From contig VBPR01000213.1 in the NCBI GenBank assembly GCA_005877345.1, positions 1-17,425 on the forward strand: a DNA stretch of 17,425 nucleotides, read 5' to 3'. A program made the position numbers and the translations under genes. Origin of the DNA: Nitrososphaerota archaeon (GTDB lineage Archaea; Thermoproteota; Nitrososphaeria; Nitrososphaerales; Nitrososphaeraceae). The notes below the pieces were generated by a model, which was not told the DNA's origin, did no database searches, and saw only the letters and a program-made list of their open reading frames with translations. Position 1 is the first letter of the stretch, and each line of letters starts with the position of its first letter. Shown here piece after piece: positions 6,842 through 13,844 of the stretch.

Positions 6842-8062
6842 CTAATTCTTCATATTATCTGTAGAATTATCTTTGTTTCTAACATGTGCACCAAGTACTT
6901 CCTTTATAGTTTTAGTAACAATGGGGAGAATTCTGGGATCATCAACTTTTGGAATTATGTAATCATCTTTAAGATGAACCTCTTGAACTATACTTGCAAT
7001 AGCATATGCTACAGATACAAGCATAAACTCACTTAGATTATTCGCTCTAAGATCTAGTAACGCTCTGAATATTGATGGAAACACTACCGCATTGTTTATC
7101 TGATTAGGAAAATCAGATCTGCCTGTTGCAACAATTCTTGCTCCATATTCTAACGCATAATTAGGAAGTATTTCAGGATCCGGATTACTTAGGGCAAATA
7201 TTATTGAGTCTTGATTCATCGATTTTATCATTTGTTTATTCAAAATGTCTGTCTTTCCAGAAACACCAATAAATACATCTGATTCACTAATTACGTCTTG
7301 TAAAGTTCCACTTAACTTTCTAATATTTGTGTTAATGGATATCTCTTTCTTGTACGGATTGCGATCGTTAATATCCACCCTTCCGTCATATATAGCACCT
7401 TTAGTATCAGTAACAATAATGTCTTTACATCCTGCCGTCTGCAGAATCTTGAAGATTCCATACCCTGCTGATCCCGAACCTGATATGACAACACGTACTT
7501 TTTCTAGTTCTTTTTTTACCAACTTGAGTGCATTTAGCAGTGCTGCAAGAGTAATTATGGCAGTTCCATGTTGATCATCGTGAAAGATAGGTATTGATAC
7601 TTCCTTACTTAATCTTTCAACTATCTCCAGCACTTTTGGTGATTCGATATCCTCTATATTTATTGCACCGAAATTTGGTTCTATTATTTTAACAAATCTG
7701 ATTATCTCTTCTTTGTCTTGCGTGTTAATGCATAGTGGAATTGCATTTATATCTCCTAACGCTTTGAATAAGACAGATTTTCCCTCCATTATTGGCAGGG
7801 CACCTTCTGGGCCAATGCTGCCCAATCCAAGAACTCTCGTCCCATCACATACTATTGCTACATTATTCCATTTCGATGTATAATCATAAGCTAATTTTTT
7901 ATGATTACTAATTTCTAAGGCTACATATGCTACACCCGGAGTATAAATTAGTCCTAGTGTTCCCTTTTCTTCAGACGCATTGTCTAAAGAAACCCTACTT
8001 CGAATTTCGATCTTTCCCTTCAACATTCTATGAAGGCTAATTGCATCATCCCTTAATGTCAA
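6842..8062 (-). CDS. NAD(P)-dependent malic enzyme
   Basis: Decarboxylates malate to pyruvate with reduction of a nicotinamide cofactor, linking the citric-acid-type pathways to pyruvate. The 406 residues match the short prokaryotic malic enzyme without a phosphotransacetylase extension. Motifs: YTPGVA (Tyr40), GLGSIGPEGALPIMEGK with Lys95, NIEDIE (135-140), FHDDQHGTA with Asp162 and Asp163 for the metal, GSGSAG (195-200) as the dinucleotide loop and VTDTKG (217-222), whose Asp may favour NAD. FALSNPDPE and ATGRSDFPNQ follow near the C-terminus. The TTG at 8062 is preferred over the internal ATG (codon 13) because the family begins with a helix like LRDDAISLHRMLKGK. It is divergent from the zinc-ribbon gene to its right. 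Confidence 0.93.
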   Translation of the reverse strand: MTLRDDAISLHRMLKGKIEIRSRVSLDNASEEKGTLGLIYTPGVAYVALEISNHKKLAYDYTSKWNNVAIVCDGTRVLGLGSIGPEGALPIMEGKSVLFKALGDINAIPLCINTQDKEEIIRFVKIIEPNFGAINIEDIESPKVLEIVERLSKEVSIPIFHDDQHGTAIITLAALLNALKLVKKELEKVRVVISGSGSAGYGIFKILQTAGCKDIIVTDTKGAIYDGRVDINDRNPYKKEISINTNIRKLSGTLQDVISESDVFIGVSGKTDILNKQMIKSMNQDSIIFALSNPDPEILPNYALEYGARIVATGRSDFPNQINNAVVFPSIFRALLDLRANNLSEFMLVSVAYAIASIVQEVHLKDDYIIPKVDDPRILPIVTKTIKEVLGAHVRNKDNSTDNMKN

Positions 8063-8098
8063 ATGAATTCAATTATGAATTCAATTATATTTTATTTT
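8063..8098 (-). promoter_or_regulatory. Malic-enzyme promoter with a 12-bp tandem repeat
   Basis: The 12-bp word ATGAATTCAATT occurs twice in direct tandem (8063-8074 and 8075-8086), directly before the TTG start at 8062. The minus-strand TATA-like run (AAAATAAAATATAA, 8085-8098) overlaps the far end of the repeat, 24-36 nt from the start. A related ATTCAATTCAATT occurs at 8110-8122. The repeated word covers the likely initiation site and could be bound by a regulator. Confidence 0.45.
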
Positions 8099-8198
8099 GT
8101 TTTTTAGTACATTCAATTCAATTTTCTTTATCTTATAGCAAGTTTATGGATGGAAAGGAAGAAGATTCATCCTCCCCCTCTCGGTCAAGTTATACATA

Positions 8199-8207
8199 TT
8201 TTATAAA
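8199..8207 (+). promoter_or_regulatory. TATA box deciding the start of the zinc-ribbon gene
   Basis: TTTTATAAA (8199-8207) is one of the best TATA boxes in the window and lies 23-31 nt before the ATG at 8230. It argues that the reading frame open from 8041 is used only from 8230. Confidence 0.55.
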
Positions 8208-8229
8208 TCATAATTTTGAACTGTCACAA

Positions 8230-8463
8230 ATGTCTACCCACAAAGTTTCAATGAGAAATAAACGAATGAATAAAACAGAATTGGAATCACAATATGTTGT
8301 TAGAGCCGGAAATGAACACGAAACTGAGAGAAAAATCAGCGATACTATTGAGCATGAAATCGAATGTCCAAGGTGCTATAACATTATGACCTTATGCTCG
8401 GACTTTGATAGTCTGTATTATCTTTGTGAAGAATGTGATTTCTCATTGTATACCTTAAAGTAA
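8230..8463 (+). CDS. Small protein with a C-terminal zinc ribbon
   Basis: I recognise no named family. The 77-residue product has a charged N-terminal half (MSTHKVSMRNKRMNK and a Glu-rich middle) and a zinc ribbon ECPRCYNIMTLC followed by a second knuckle CEEC near residues 67-70, ending LYTLK. Two CxxC pairs about 18 residues apart can bind one zinc. The frame is open from 8041, where it would overlap the malic-enzyme gene, and an ATG at 8146 is also possible; 8230 is chosen because of the TATA box at 8199-8207. Residues before 8230 are Ser/Phe-rich and do not look like protein. Function is unknown; ribbons like this often sit in transcription or RNA factors. Confidence 0.6.
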   Translation: MSTHKVSMRNKRMNKTELESQYVVRAGNEHETERKISDTIEHEIECPRCYNIMTLCSDFDSLYYLCEECDFSLYTLK

Positions 8464-8566
8464 TTCTTGTAGATGGTTATTTCGAAGTATCAAAATAATA
8501 GATATTCTGATGTTAATATCAACATAATCACAATTCGCTATCAATAATGGGCCATAGGAAAAATCG

Positions 8567-9349
8567 TTATTTCAAGTACAGGCCATATTTCCAATCAGAC
8601 AACTCCATTTCTTTTATGAATGAAATCAAGAGATCCTCTAGCATTTGTAGAATTTCATTACCCTTTTCGATACTAGCTTTTTGAGGAGCACCGGTGGCTC
8701 CAGTCGAAGTTAATTCGTCAAATTTCCAAAATATTCTGATGTTTTCAGGTAATTTTGGAATAACCTCATTTGGTGCAGACTCCATGTTTACTAAATCTGG
8801 GCGAATTGCAAGAATCGCAGAGGTTTCTGCTTCACCACCATGACCAAGTCCACTCCAAACTTCAAAAAGATCCTTTTTTAATTGGCCTACCAGAATCCAC
8901 CACGATTCCAGACATGCTATTGTCATCTCAGGATGTTTGTTTTTTATAGATCTGGCTGCAATCTCAATTGGTCCAATATTTCCATCATGACCATTTATTA
9001 TGAGCACACGTCTTATCTTATTCTGAATAAGACTTGAAAGAAGATCTGAAATTATACCTACCAGGGTTTCTGGATTAATACTCATAGTCATCTGAAATTG
9101 GTCATGATGTAAACTGACTCCGTATGGAATTGCAGGAAGAACAATAACATTATTGACCTTGGTAGCAAGTCTTTTTGCAATTTCCGTCGGGAAAATAAAA
9201 TCGGATCCAAATGGCATATGATCTCCGTGATTTTCACATGCACCAAAAACTAAAATCGCAATAGTTTTTTCATTTACCGTTTTCCGAACTTCTACGGCAT
9301 TCATTTCTTCAATAAAACTTTTGTACTTTGCTTCCAATTCATCTGTCAT
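8567..9349 (-). CDS. Creatininase-family amidohydrolase, possibly ArfB formamide hydrolase
   Basis: A 260-residue metal-dependent amidohydrolase of the creatininase fold. The metal site is visible as GACENHGDHMPFGSD (36-50, with Glu39, His41 and Asp50), NGHDGN (119-124, His121) and GHGGEAETS (169-177, Glu173). In archaea this family includes ArfB, which removes the formyl group from the ring-opened GTP product on the way to riboflavin and F420; ammonia-oxidising archaea make F420, so ArfB is a fair guess. Creatinine hydrolysis and MftE-like peptide cleavage are alternatives the sequence cannot exclude. ATG at 9349 is preceded by GAGGT and a TATA box at 9374-9384. The gene stands alone. Confidence 0.82.
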   Translation of the reverse strand: MTDELEAKYKSFIEEMNAVEVRKTVNEKTIAILVFGACENHGDHMPFGSDFIFPTEIAKRLATKVNNVIVLPAIPYGVSLHHDQFQMTMSINPETLVGIISDLLSSLIQNKIRRVLIINGHDGNIGPIEIAARSIKNKHPEMTIACLESWWILVGQLKKDLFEVWSGLGHGGEAETSAILAIRPDLVNMESAPNEVIPKLPENIRIFWKFDELTSTGATGAPQKASIEKGNEILQMLEDLLISFIKEMELSDWKYGLYLK

Positions 9350-9373
9350 ACCTCAATAGATACTCCTACAATC

Positions 9374-9384
9374 TTTTATAAAAT
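9374..9384 (-). promoter_or_regulatory. TATA box of the creatininase-family gene
   Basis: The minus strand reads ATTTTATAAAA 25-35 nt upstream of the ATG at 9349. A GAGGT directly next to the ATG (9350-9354) is too close to act as a normal Shine-Dalgarno site. Confidence 0.5.
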
Positions 9385-9501
9385 ATTCAATATCAAGGTC
9401 AGGAGACAATAATCATAAATTTTCATTTAATAATTTCCATTATTACTTATAAAGCGAGACTTAAATCTCCAAATACCACTTGTCCCCAAATATCTTTGCA
9501 T

Positions 9502-9517
9502 ATATCACTAGTGATAT
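9502..9517. repeat. Palindrome copy 1 (ATATCACTAGTGATAT)
   Basis: A perfect 16-bp palindrome, 16 nt before the TATA box (9533-9544) of the RAM-domain gene. Related copies lie at 10473, 10849 and 13267. This copy lacks the TCTAGA found 5' of the others. Confidence 0.85.
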
Positions 9518-9532
9518 GGACTAATAGTGTTG

Positions 9533-9544
9533 TATTTATTTAAA
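9533..9544 (+). promoter_or_regulatory. TATA box of the RAM-domain gene
   Basis: TATTTATTTAAA lies 23-34 nt before the ATG at 9567. Confidence 0.55.
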
Positions 9545-9566
9545 CCTACAATATTATAGTATAACC

Positions 9567-9785
9567 ATGGTTAATGCATATGTATTGATTTGTTGTGATC
9601 TTGCTTCATCAGAAAAAGTAGTTGAAGATTTGGAGAAAATTGATGGTGTTCAGGAAGTTTCCCCAGTATCTGGTGTTTACGATATAGTTGTTAGATTATC
9701 TGCTTCAACCGAGGAGGAATTAAAGTTTAGAAAAATGAAGAAAGTACTAACTACAATAACGTTAATTGTTTCAAAAACATTGTAA
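9567..9785 (+). CDS. Stand-alone Lrp/AsnC ligand-binding (RAM) domain protein
   Basis: This 72-residue protein consists only of the RAM domain (ligand-binding and oligomerising part) of Lrp/AsnC regulators, without a DNA-binding helix-turn-helix. Visible are the first strand VNAYVLICCDL, the helix EKVVEDLEKIDGVQEV, the turn SPVSGVYDIVVRLSAST (with the Gly and Asp usual at the ligand site) and the last strand TTITLIVSKTL. The second helix looks shortened: the family normally has about six or seven more residues between TEEELK and the final RKM..V. Stand-alone RAM proteins are common in ammonia-oxidising archaea and may partner full-length regulators. AlkB follows 68 bases downstream in the same direction. 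Confidence 0.82.
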   Translation: MVNAYVLICCDLASSEKVVEDLEKIDGVQEVSPVSGVYDIVVRLSASTEEELKFRKMKKVLTTITLIVSKTL

Positions 9786-9811
9786 GAATACATTTTAAAC
9801 ATCTCTCATGA

Positions 9812-9833
9812 TAGAATATGAGTAGAATATGAG
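9812..9833. repeat. 11-bp tandem duplication before the alkB-type gene
   Basis: TAGAATATGAG occurs twice in direct succession (9812-9822 and 9823-9833), in the likely leader between a TATA-like CATTTTAAACA (9791-9801) and the Shine-Dalgarno-like AAAGGAG (9835-9841). Confidence 0.7.
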
Positions 9834-9853
9834 TAAAGGAGAAATTTTGTATT

Positions 9854-10450
9854 TTGTATATAGAAAGCTATCTTACTAATCTTCTAAGTATGGATGGTGT
9901 CGCAATTTACTACGGCAAGTTCTTGACATCTGATGAGGCTAACGGATATTTTCATTCATTATTACAAAATATCCCATGGAAGAATGAGGAGCTAGTAGTA
10001 TTTGGAAAACATATAGTTACGAAAAGAAAAACTGCCTGGTATGGTGATTCTAACTATGTGTATATTTATTCAAATACTATAAAGAGAGCATTGCCATGGA
10101 CTAGAGAACTCATAAATCTTAAACACCTTGTCGAGAATCTTTCGAATACAAAATTTAATTCCTGCTTATTGAACTTGTATCATGATGGCAACCAAGGTAT
10201 GGGATGGCATAGTGATGATGAAAAATCAATTGAAGAAAATAGCACTATAGCTTCAATAAGTTTTGGAGCAGAGCGGAAATTCTCCTTTAAGCACAAACAA
10301 AATAAGAAAATAATTTCATTATTACTTGAACACGGTAGTTTACTGTTAATGAAGGAAGTAACACAAAAAAACTGGTTACACAGTCTACCTAAATCTAAGA
10401 AAATCACTCTACCAAGAATAAATTTAACTTTCCGAAGAATGGTCACCTAA
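9854..10450 (+). CDS. AlkB-family 2-oxoglutarate/Fe(II) dioxygenase
   Basis: A cytoplasmic oxygenase of the AlkB/ALKBH2-3 type, which removes alkyl groups from damaged bases using iron, oxygen and 2-oxoglutarate. At 198 residues it matches the compact members. The iron triad is visible as His119 and Asp121 in MGWHSDDE and His176 in NWLHSLPK; PRINLTFR (187-194) holds the arginines that bind 2-oxoglutarate and contact the substrate. FNSCLLNLYHDG (101-112) and FGAERKFSF (137-145) are also family marks. The start is uncertain: TTG at 9854 follows AAAGGAG at 9835-9841 with a long gap of 12 bases, and ATG at 9890 (MDGVAIYYGKF) would still keep the full catalytic domain. Confidence 0.92.
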   Translation: MYIESYLTNLLSMDGVAIYYGKFLTSDEANGYFHSLLQNIPWKNEELVVFGKHIVTKRKTAWYGDSNYVYIYSNTIKRALPWTRELINLKHLVENLSNTKFNSCLLNLYHDGNQGMGWHSDDEKSIEENSTIASISFGAERKFSFKHKQNKKIISLLLEHGSLLLMKEVTQKNWLHSLPKSKKITLPRINLTFRRMVT

Positions 10451-10472
10451 ATTTCCTATTATAATGTCTAGA

Positions 10473-10488
10473 ATATCGCTAGTGATAT
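10473..10488. repeat. Palindrome copy 2 (ATATCGCTAGTGATAT)
   Basis: 15 of 16 bases match copy 1; it is preceded directly by TCTAGA (10467-10472). It lies 22 bases after the alkB stop. Confidence 0.8.
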
Positions 10489-10848
10489 AATTCACATTAA
10501 CTTTCTAGGATTATTGTTGTGTAAGCTTTTGGATATCTTTTGTTTTAAAATTAAAATAGTGAAGAAATTGATACAGAAAACATAAAACAACTGGGAATTT
10601 CGGATGCTGAACAAGAAACAACCAATATTCCCAGTTGGTGTTTAGGTATAATATTATTGACCAACAAAATATATAAGGTTTTTTAGATATTCTAGGTTAA
10701 TCCATAAAATGGTTATATATCTCTAGATAGTTTGTGCATAATTTCAAGAACATTGAGTTGTCCTTGGCTCTCAATACTAGAATACATCATCCAAAATTAG
10801 TCAAAACAAACTATAAAGATAAAAGTGGAGGAATCCAATCTTTCTAGA

Positions 10849-10864
10849 ATATCACCAGTGATAT
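10849..10864. repeat. Palindrome copy 3 (ATATCACCAGTGATAT)
   Basis: 15 of 16 bases match copy 1 and it also follows TCTAGA directly. It stands about 20 bases before the readable part of the broken phosphatase gene. Confidence 0.8.
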
Positions 10865-10882
10865 TTGGTGGCCAGCAATTGA

Positions 10883-11457
10883 CCATACTATTCTCTTGAT
10901 TATAGTAAAGTTCATTTCATAGTCACGGATTCAGAATCTAATTTGTACAAGGCTCTGGGCAGTACGAATTTGTAAAACAGGATCTAGAACAGACTTCTAA
11001 GATCAAAGACGTTAATTGGATAATAATCACTAGCAACCGACCATTTTATACTTCAACGACACACAAATCTGAAAAATCTCTAAGGGACCTTTGTCATCCA
11101 CTCTTTGATAAATACGGCGTTGATTTAGTTTTGCAGGCACATAACCACTATCAGAGAAGATATCCAATAACCTATAATCCTCATGATAGTTCAGAACCAA
11201 CCATAAAAAATCAAACTACTGCTGGATATAATGATCCTACCAATGGCGCTATATTTGCAATAGTTGGAACCGGAGGCCAAAGTTTCTATGCTTTAGATGG
11301 ACAGGCTCCTTACGTGGCTACACAATTCAATAAATTTGGATTTTTAAATATAGAACTGGATAACGGTAATCCTCACACGACATTGACTGGAACTTTTTTT
11401 GATAATAAAGGCAATGAGATAAGGGATCATTTTACAACTACCAAGGAAATAAAGTAA
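10883..11457 (+). pseudogene. Broken purple-acid-phosphatase-like metallophosphoesterase (C-terminal half)
   Basis: The remnant reads in two frames. From 10883 one frame gives YYSLDYSKVHFIVTDSESN, a typical metallophosphoesterase segment, then runs to a stop at 10973. A second frame, closed upstream by a stop at 10939-10941, takes over with GSGQYEFVKQDLEQ, NWIIITSNRPFYTSTTH, the metal motif VDLVLQAHNHYQRRYPI and a C-terminal domain ending at 11457. A frameshift between about 10942 and 10972 is needed to join them. The N-terminal half, with the first metal ligands, is absent. Where active enzymes have HxP (as in FHRPMYS) this one has SNRPFYTS, so a metal or catalytic histidine is lost, fitting decay. 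Only a 108-residue piece from a TTG at 11131 is open. Confidence 0.8.
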
Positions 11458-11861
11458 GCGAATCATCCGTTACTTCAACAGGACCTAGTTTATTGGACTT
11501 ACATAGTTCTTCTAACGTATCTTTTAATAGATCAAGTTCATTATTTACATTTTTAAATTCAAGTTCTGGTTTTACCAACTTTTCTGTTTGTGCTAACTTG
11601 GTTGATGTTAAGTCATCTCTATAGTTTTCTAGAGCAGAACAAAAAAGTAGTAAATAATCCTTTTGTATGACATATCTGGTGTTTGGAATTGAAAATAACT
11701 GTTTGACCTGTTTGATAACCTCTATTTATTGTAGGTCTTTTTTGATCAAATCATTACCCTTTACAATATCTGGTTCTAACTCAAGTTTCCTTATTTTCTT
11801 GTGATAATGCTCTAGGGCTCTCAATCATTGATAACCTTTCTGATTCAATTGTCAATACCAT
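11438..11861 (-). pseudogene. Broken coiled-coil protein gene
   Basis: Read on the minus strand from an ATG at 11861, the frame begins MVLTIESERLSMIES, then must shift near 11810-11820 to continue LEHYHKKIRKLELEPDIV, reaches an in-frame TAA at 11726-11728, and goes on for about 95 more codons (VKQLFSIPNTRYVIQKDY, later EFKNVNNELDLLKDTLEEL) to a stop at 11438. Its codons and charged heptads look like real protein and would form a coiled coil, so this is a gene with at least one frameshift and one stop. It converges with the phosphatase remnant and overlaps its end by 20 bases. I do not recognise the family. Confidence 0.6.
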
Positions 11862-12240
11862 TATTTTCACATATCAAGATATTATAAAAAACTAATCATT
11901 TCGAATTAAGCACCGAAAGTGACCTTACATCTTGTAAATTCCAACGACTTGCCAGGACTCAGAAAAGGTATGCATTATAGCACCTATTGATTTTAAAAAG
12001 AAAAATAAAATTACTAATTGTAAAGGGATAGAAAGCTTTAAGCTTGAGTATATCATACTTCCTCGTAACTATAGCAATATTGTCATAAAGATAAGGCATG
12101 CCCGTCCGATTGCGCCGATCAGTGGAGATGGAGGCAACCGACCAGCGGTCATCGGCAGATTTACCTCATCTTTATGACGTTTTATAAAGAGCATAAGAAT
12201 GCCTTAAGAATATTTCTATCTTTAGGACCTATTTATGTAG
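11862..12240. other. Intergenic region around the candidate RNA
   Basis: About 380 bases with no credible protein gene. It is A+T-rich apart from the G+C-rich island at 12093-12167. AAGCTTTAAGCTT near 12033-12045 is a short repeat, and TATATC at 12049-12054 could be a TATA box for an RNA starting near 12078. Confidence 0.5.
12082..12178 (+). ncRNA. Candidate structured RNA, 97 nt, unknown family
   Basis: The outer arms GTCATAAAGAT (12082-12092) and ATCTTTATGAC (12168-12178) are perfect 11-bp complements. The 75 bases between them are about 60% G+C by count, in a region near one third. Inside, GCCGAT (12114-12119) pairs with ATCGGC (12151-12156), and GACC-agc-GGTC (12140-12150) and a self-complementary GGCATGCC (12095-12102) offer more pairing. 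In A+T-rich archaea such G+C-rich islands are often RNA genes. A TATA-like TATATC at 12049-12054 favours the plus strand. It matches no tRNA, 5S, RNase P, SRP or fluoride-riboswitch pattern I can recall; a small mobile or DNA-structural element is the other option. Confidence 0.55.
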
Positions 12241-12402
12241 ATGCAAGTAGGAAGCTTCCATTTATCCACATGGAAATTACTTAAACACTTTATATATAAA
12301 GAGAGAATTGAAAAGCCGGAAAGAAGTGAAGTAGGACAGGAATTTGAATGGCTGTTCAATGAAGCAATTAAATATCAAAAACGTAAGGACAGTAAAACCT
12401 AA
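12241..12402 (+). CDS. Possible small protein, 53 residues
   Basis: An ATG at 12241 opens a frame with protein-like composition (MQVGSFHLSTWKLLKHF, later EKPERSEVGQEFEWLF, ending KRKDSKT). An AATATTT run near 12209-12216 is at a plausible TATA distance. The frame continues after the TAA at 12400-12402 with KELSDLNLNGLANF and ends at 12474, so this could instead be a longer gene with an in-frame stop. I recognise no family. Confidence 0.3.
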   Translation: MQVGSFHLSTWKLLKHFIYKERIEKPERSEVGQEFEWLFNEAIKYQKRKDSKT

Positions 12403-12474
12403 AAGGAATTATCTGACCTTAACCTTAATGGTCTAGCAAATTTTTCCACTAATTTACAGATAGGTTTTTCGTAA

Positions 12475-12748
12475 TGACAGGAAAATTAGGAAGATGTAAT
12501 ATCTTTTACTACTAAGGATGATAAAGTAAAACCATTCTACAGTTAGAACCTTCGGCTAAACGGACATGACAAATTTTGCAAATTAAGGTTGGTTAAGGTA
12601 ATAATTGCTCATGTAAGTGTCTCATTTGAGGTCACAATCCTAGATTCGATCGAAATATATACCAATCAACAGAACCCGTATAAATTCAAAATTTAACTCT
12701 CACCACAATGGGAAAAACTTATTAAAATAGATCTTACACTGCTCTATA
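12475..12748. other. Intergenic region before the SnoaL-like gene
   Basis: About 270 bases without a credible gene or RNA structure that I can see. The last 35 bases hold the promoter of the next gene. Confidence 0.5.
12717..12729 (+). promoter_or_regulatory. TATA box of the SnoaL-like gene
   Basis: ACTTATTAAAATA ends 20 nt and begins 32 nt before the TTG at 12749, supporting that start. Confidence 0.5.
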
Positions 12749-13162
12749 TTGTCAACACTTGAAGCTTTAAGAGAAGTTGTCCGAAAATTGGAAGGAGCTT
12801 TCAACGATCCGCAGAAAAGAGAATCATTATATTTTGATTTTTATGATGATTCCTTGAAAATTCATGGTTTCCCTCCAAATCTTCCAACCAATAAGGAAGG
12901 TTTCAAACAGTTCATTTATCTCCTGTGGAAGGCATTTCCTGATATAAGAATTACCTTTGAAGATATCATTATTGAAGGAAACAAGGTTGTATGCAGGTAT
13001 TACCTAACCGGCACACACAAAGGTGATTTTGCAGATCTTCAGCCAACGGGAAGACAATTCAAAGTCAATGGCTTCACAGAATTTTCTTTTAGTAATGCAA
13101 AAGTCATAGAGCTTTGGAATCTTGTGGATATGATGTCATTGAGGGAACAGTTAAGACCCTAG
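12749..13162 (+). CDS. SnoaL-like (NTF2-fold) protein
   Basis: A 137-residue one-domain protein of the NTF2 superfamily, closest in look to SnoaL-type ester cyclases. Marks are an N-terminal helix, FDFYDDSLKIHGFPPNLPTN, EGFKQFIYLLWKAFPDIRIT, IIEGNKVVCRYYLTGTHKGD with the downstream QPTGRQFKVNGFTEFSF, and a final strand with IELWNLVDMM. The wording TGTHKGDF and LQPTGRQ is common in uncharacterised SnoaL-like proteins, so a cyclase reaction is not implied. The start is TTG at 12749 with a TATA box at the right distance and no leader. It stands alone among decayed sequence, yet appears intact. Confidence 0.85.
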   Translation: MSTLEALREVVRKLEGAFNDPQKRESLYFDFYDDSLKIHGFPPNLPTNKEGFKQFIYLLWKAFPDIRITFEDIIIEGNKVVCRYYLTGTHKGDFADLQPTGRQFKVNGFTEFSFSNAKVIELWNLVDMMSLREQLRP

Positions 13163-13266
13163 TAACAAACTTGTCCGTCGTTAATATCAGGTTGGCAAGA
13201 TAATATTTCAAATAGAGGATATTGCTTAAATTGTAAATCATAATACTGGTTTCTGCAATTTGTAGA

Positions 13267-13282
13267 ATATCACTAGCGGTGT
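13267..13282. repeat. Palindrome copy 4, degenerate (ATATCACTAGCGGTGT)
   Basis: 13 of 16 bases match copy 1, with all changes in the right arm; it follows TGTAGA, close to the TCTAGA of copies 2 and 3. Confidence 0.6.
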
Positions 13283-13761
13283 TAAGCTGCGTCAACATTA
13301 TTAACATTATTACTTCATGTGATTATTGTTTCGAAAATATTGTAATGTTTTATTATGCTATAAAATTATTTTTTTATATATATTAAATAAACCCAGACAG
13401 ATACTGCACGTTGGCACCAATATATATTTGGTTTCTTTTCTAAAATATAATTGTAAATACTTATTTCAGCCTATTTCGAATAGTGTAACTTGTTCGGTTT
13501 ATCTTTCATCAATATTCCATAACAAGAGATCATAAAGCAAACAACCATAATATTTCTAAATATCAACTCATTCAGAATTTGAGATCTCTAGAAATTATTA
13601 ACATTACCATTAAGGATTACGATCCTATTAATTGCATTAACATGCAATGTTTGGAAAATAATAAAATCACATGATTTGGAGAGATACACATAAAATTGAT
13701 AATTAATTATAAAATTGGATTTCTAATCTTGGAGGTTAATAAAACGAAAATCCCAAACAAA

Positions 13762-13844
13762 ATTCAAAGCTATTCCTCAAAATCTGATAAGAACAAGACA
13801 TGAGTTAATATCATAATTAAAGCTTTGAATAATCTTATTATCAG
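13762..13844. repeat. Two interleaved inverted repeats
   Basis: ATTCAAAGCT (13762-13771) pairs with AGCTTTGAAT (13821-13830), and CTGATAA (13784-13790) pairs with TTATCAG (13838-13844). The two pairings cross each other, the layout of a pseudoknot. Loops are long and this may be chance. Confidence 0.35.

Larger units (their letters stand above)
10451..10882. other. Gene-poor stretch with palindromes and ORF scraps
   Basis: About 430 bases with no intact gene. It holds two palindromes (10473, 10849) and a reversed half-copy of the flank plus palindrome arm, GATATTCTAG, near 10686. A frame without a start codon, 10555-10686, contains ISDAEQETTNIPSW, resembling the IPSW motif of secreted thaumarchaeal proteins, and may be a gene remnant. 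On the minus strand 10713-10790 could encode a 25-residue peptide (MMYSSIESQGQLNVLEIM...), too short to judge. Confidence 0.45.

Noticed and set aside
6752..7036. Plus-strand frame of 94 residues
   Set aside because: Mostly antisense to the malic-enzyme end; only its first codons, in the 23-bp duplication, are of interest.
8041..8229. N-terminal extension of the zinc-ribbon gene
   Set aside because: It would overlap the malic-enzyme start, looks non-coding, and a strong TATA box at 8199-8207 places the start at 8230.
12121..12155. GGAGATGG resembling the fluoride riboswitch opening
   Set aside because: The bases after it do not follow the conserved fluoride-riboswitch pattern and no transporter gene follows.
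13326..13535. Plus-strand frame of 69 residues in the long gap
   Set aside because: Composition is that of random A+T-rich DNA (Phe, Tyr, Leu, Asn) with no domain, promoter or ribosome site.
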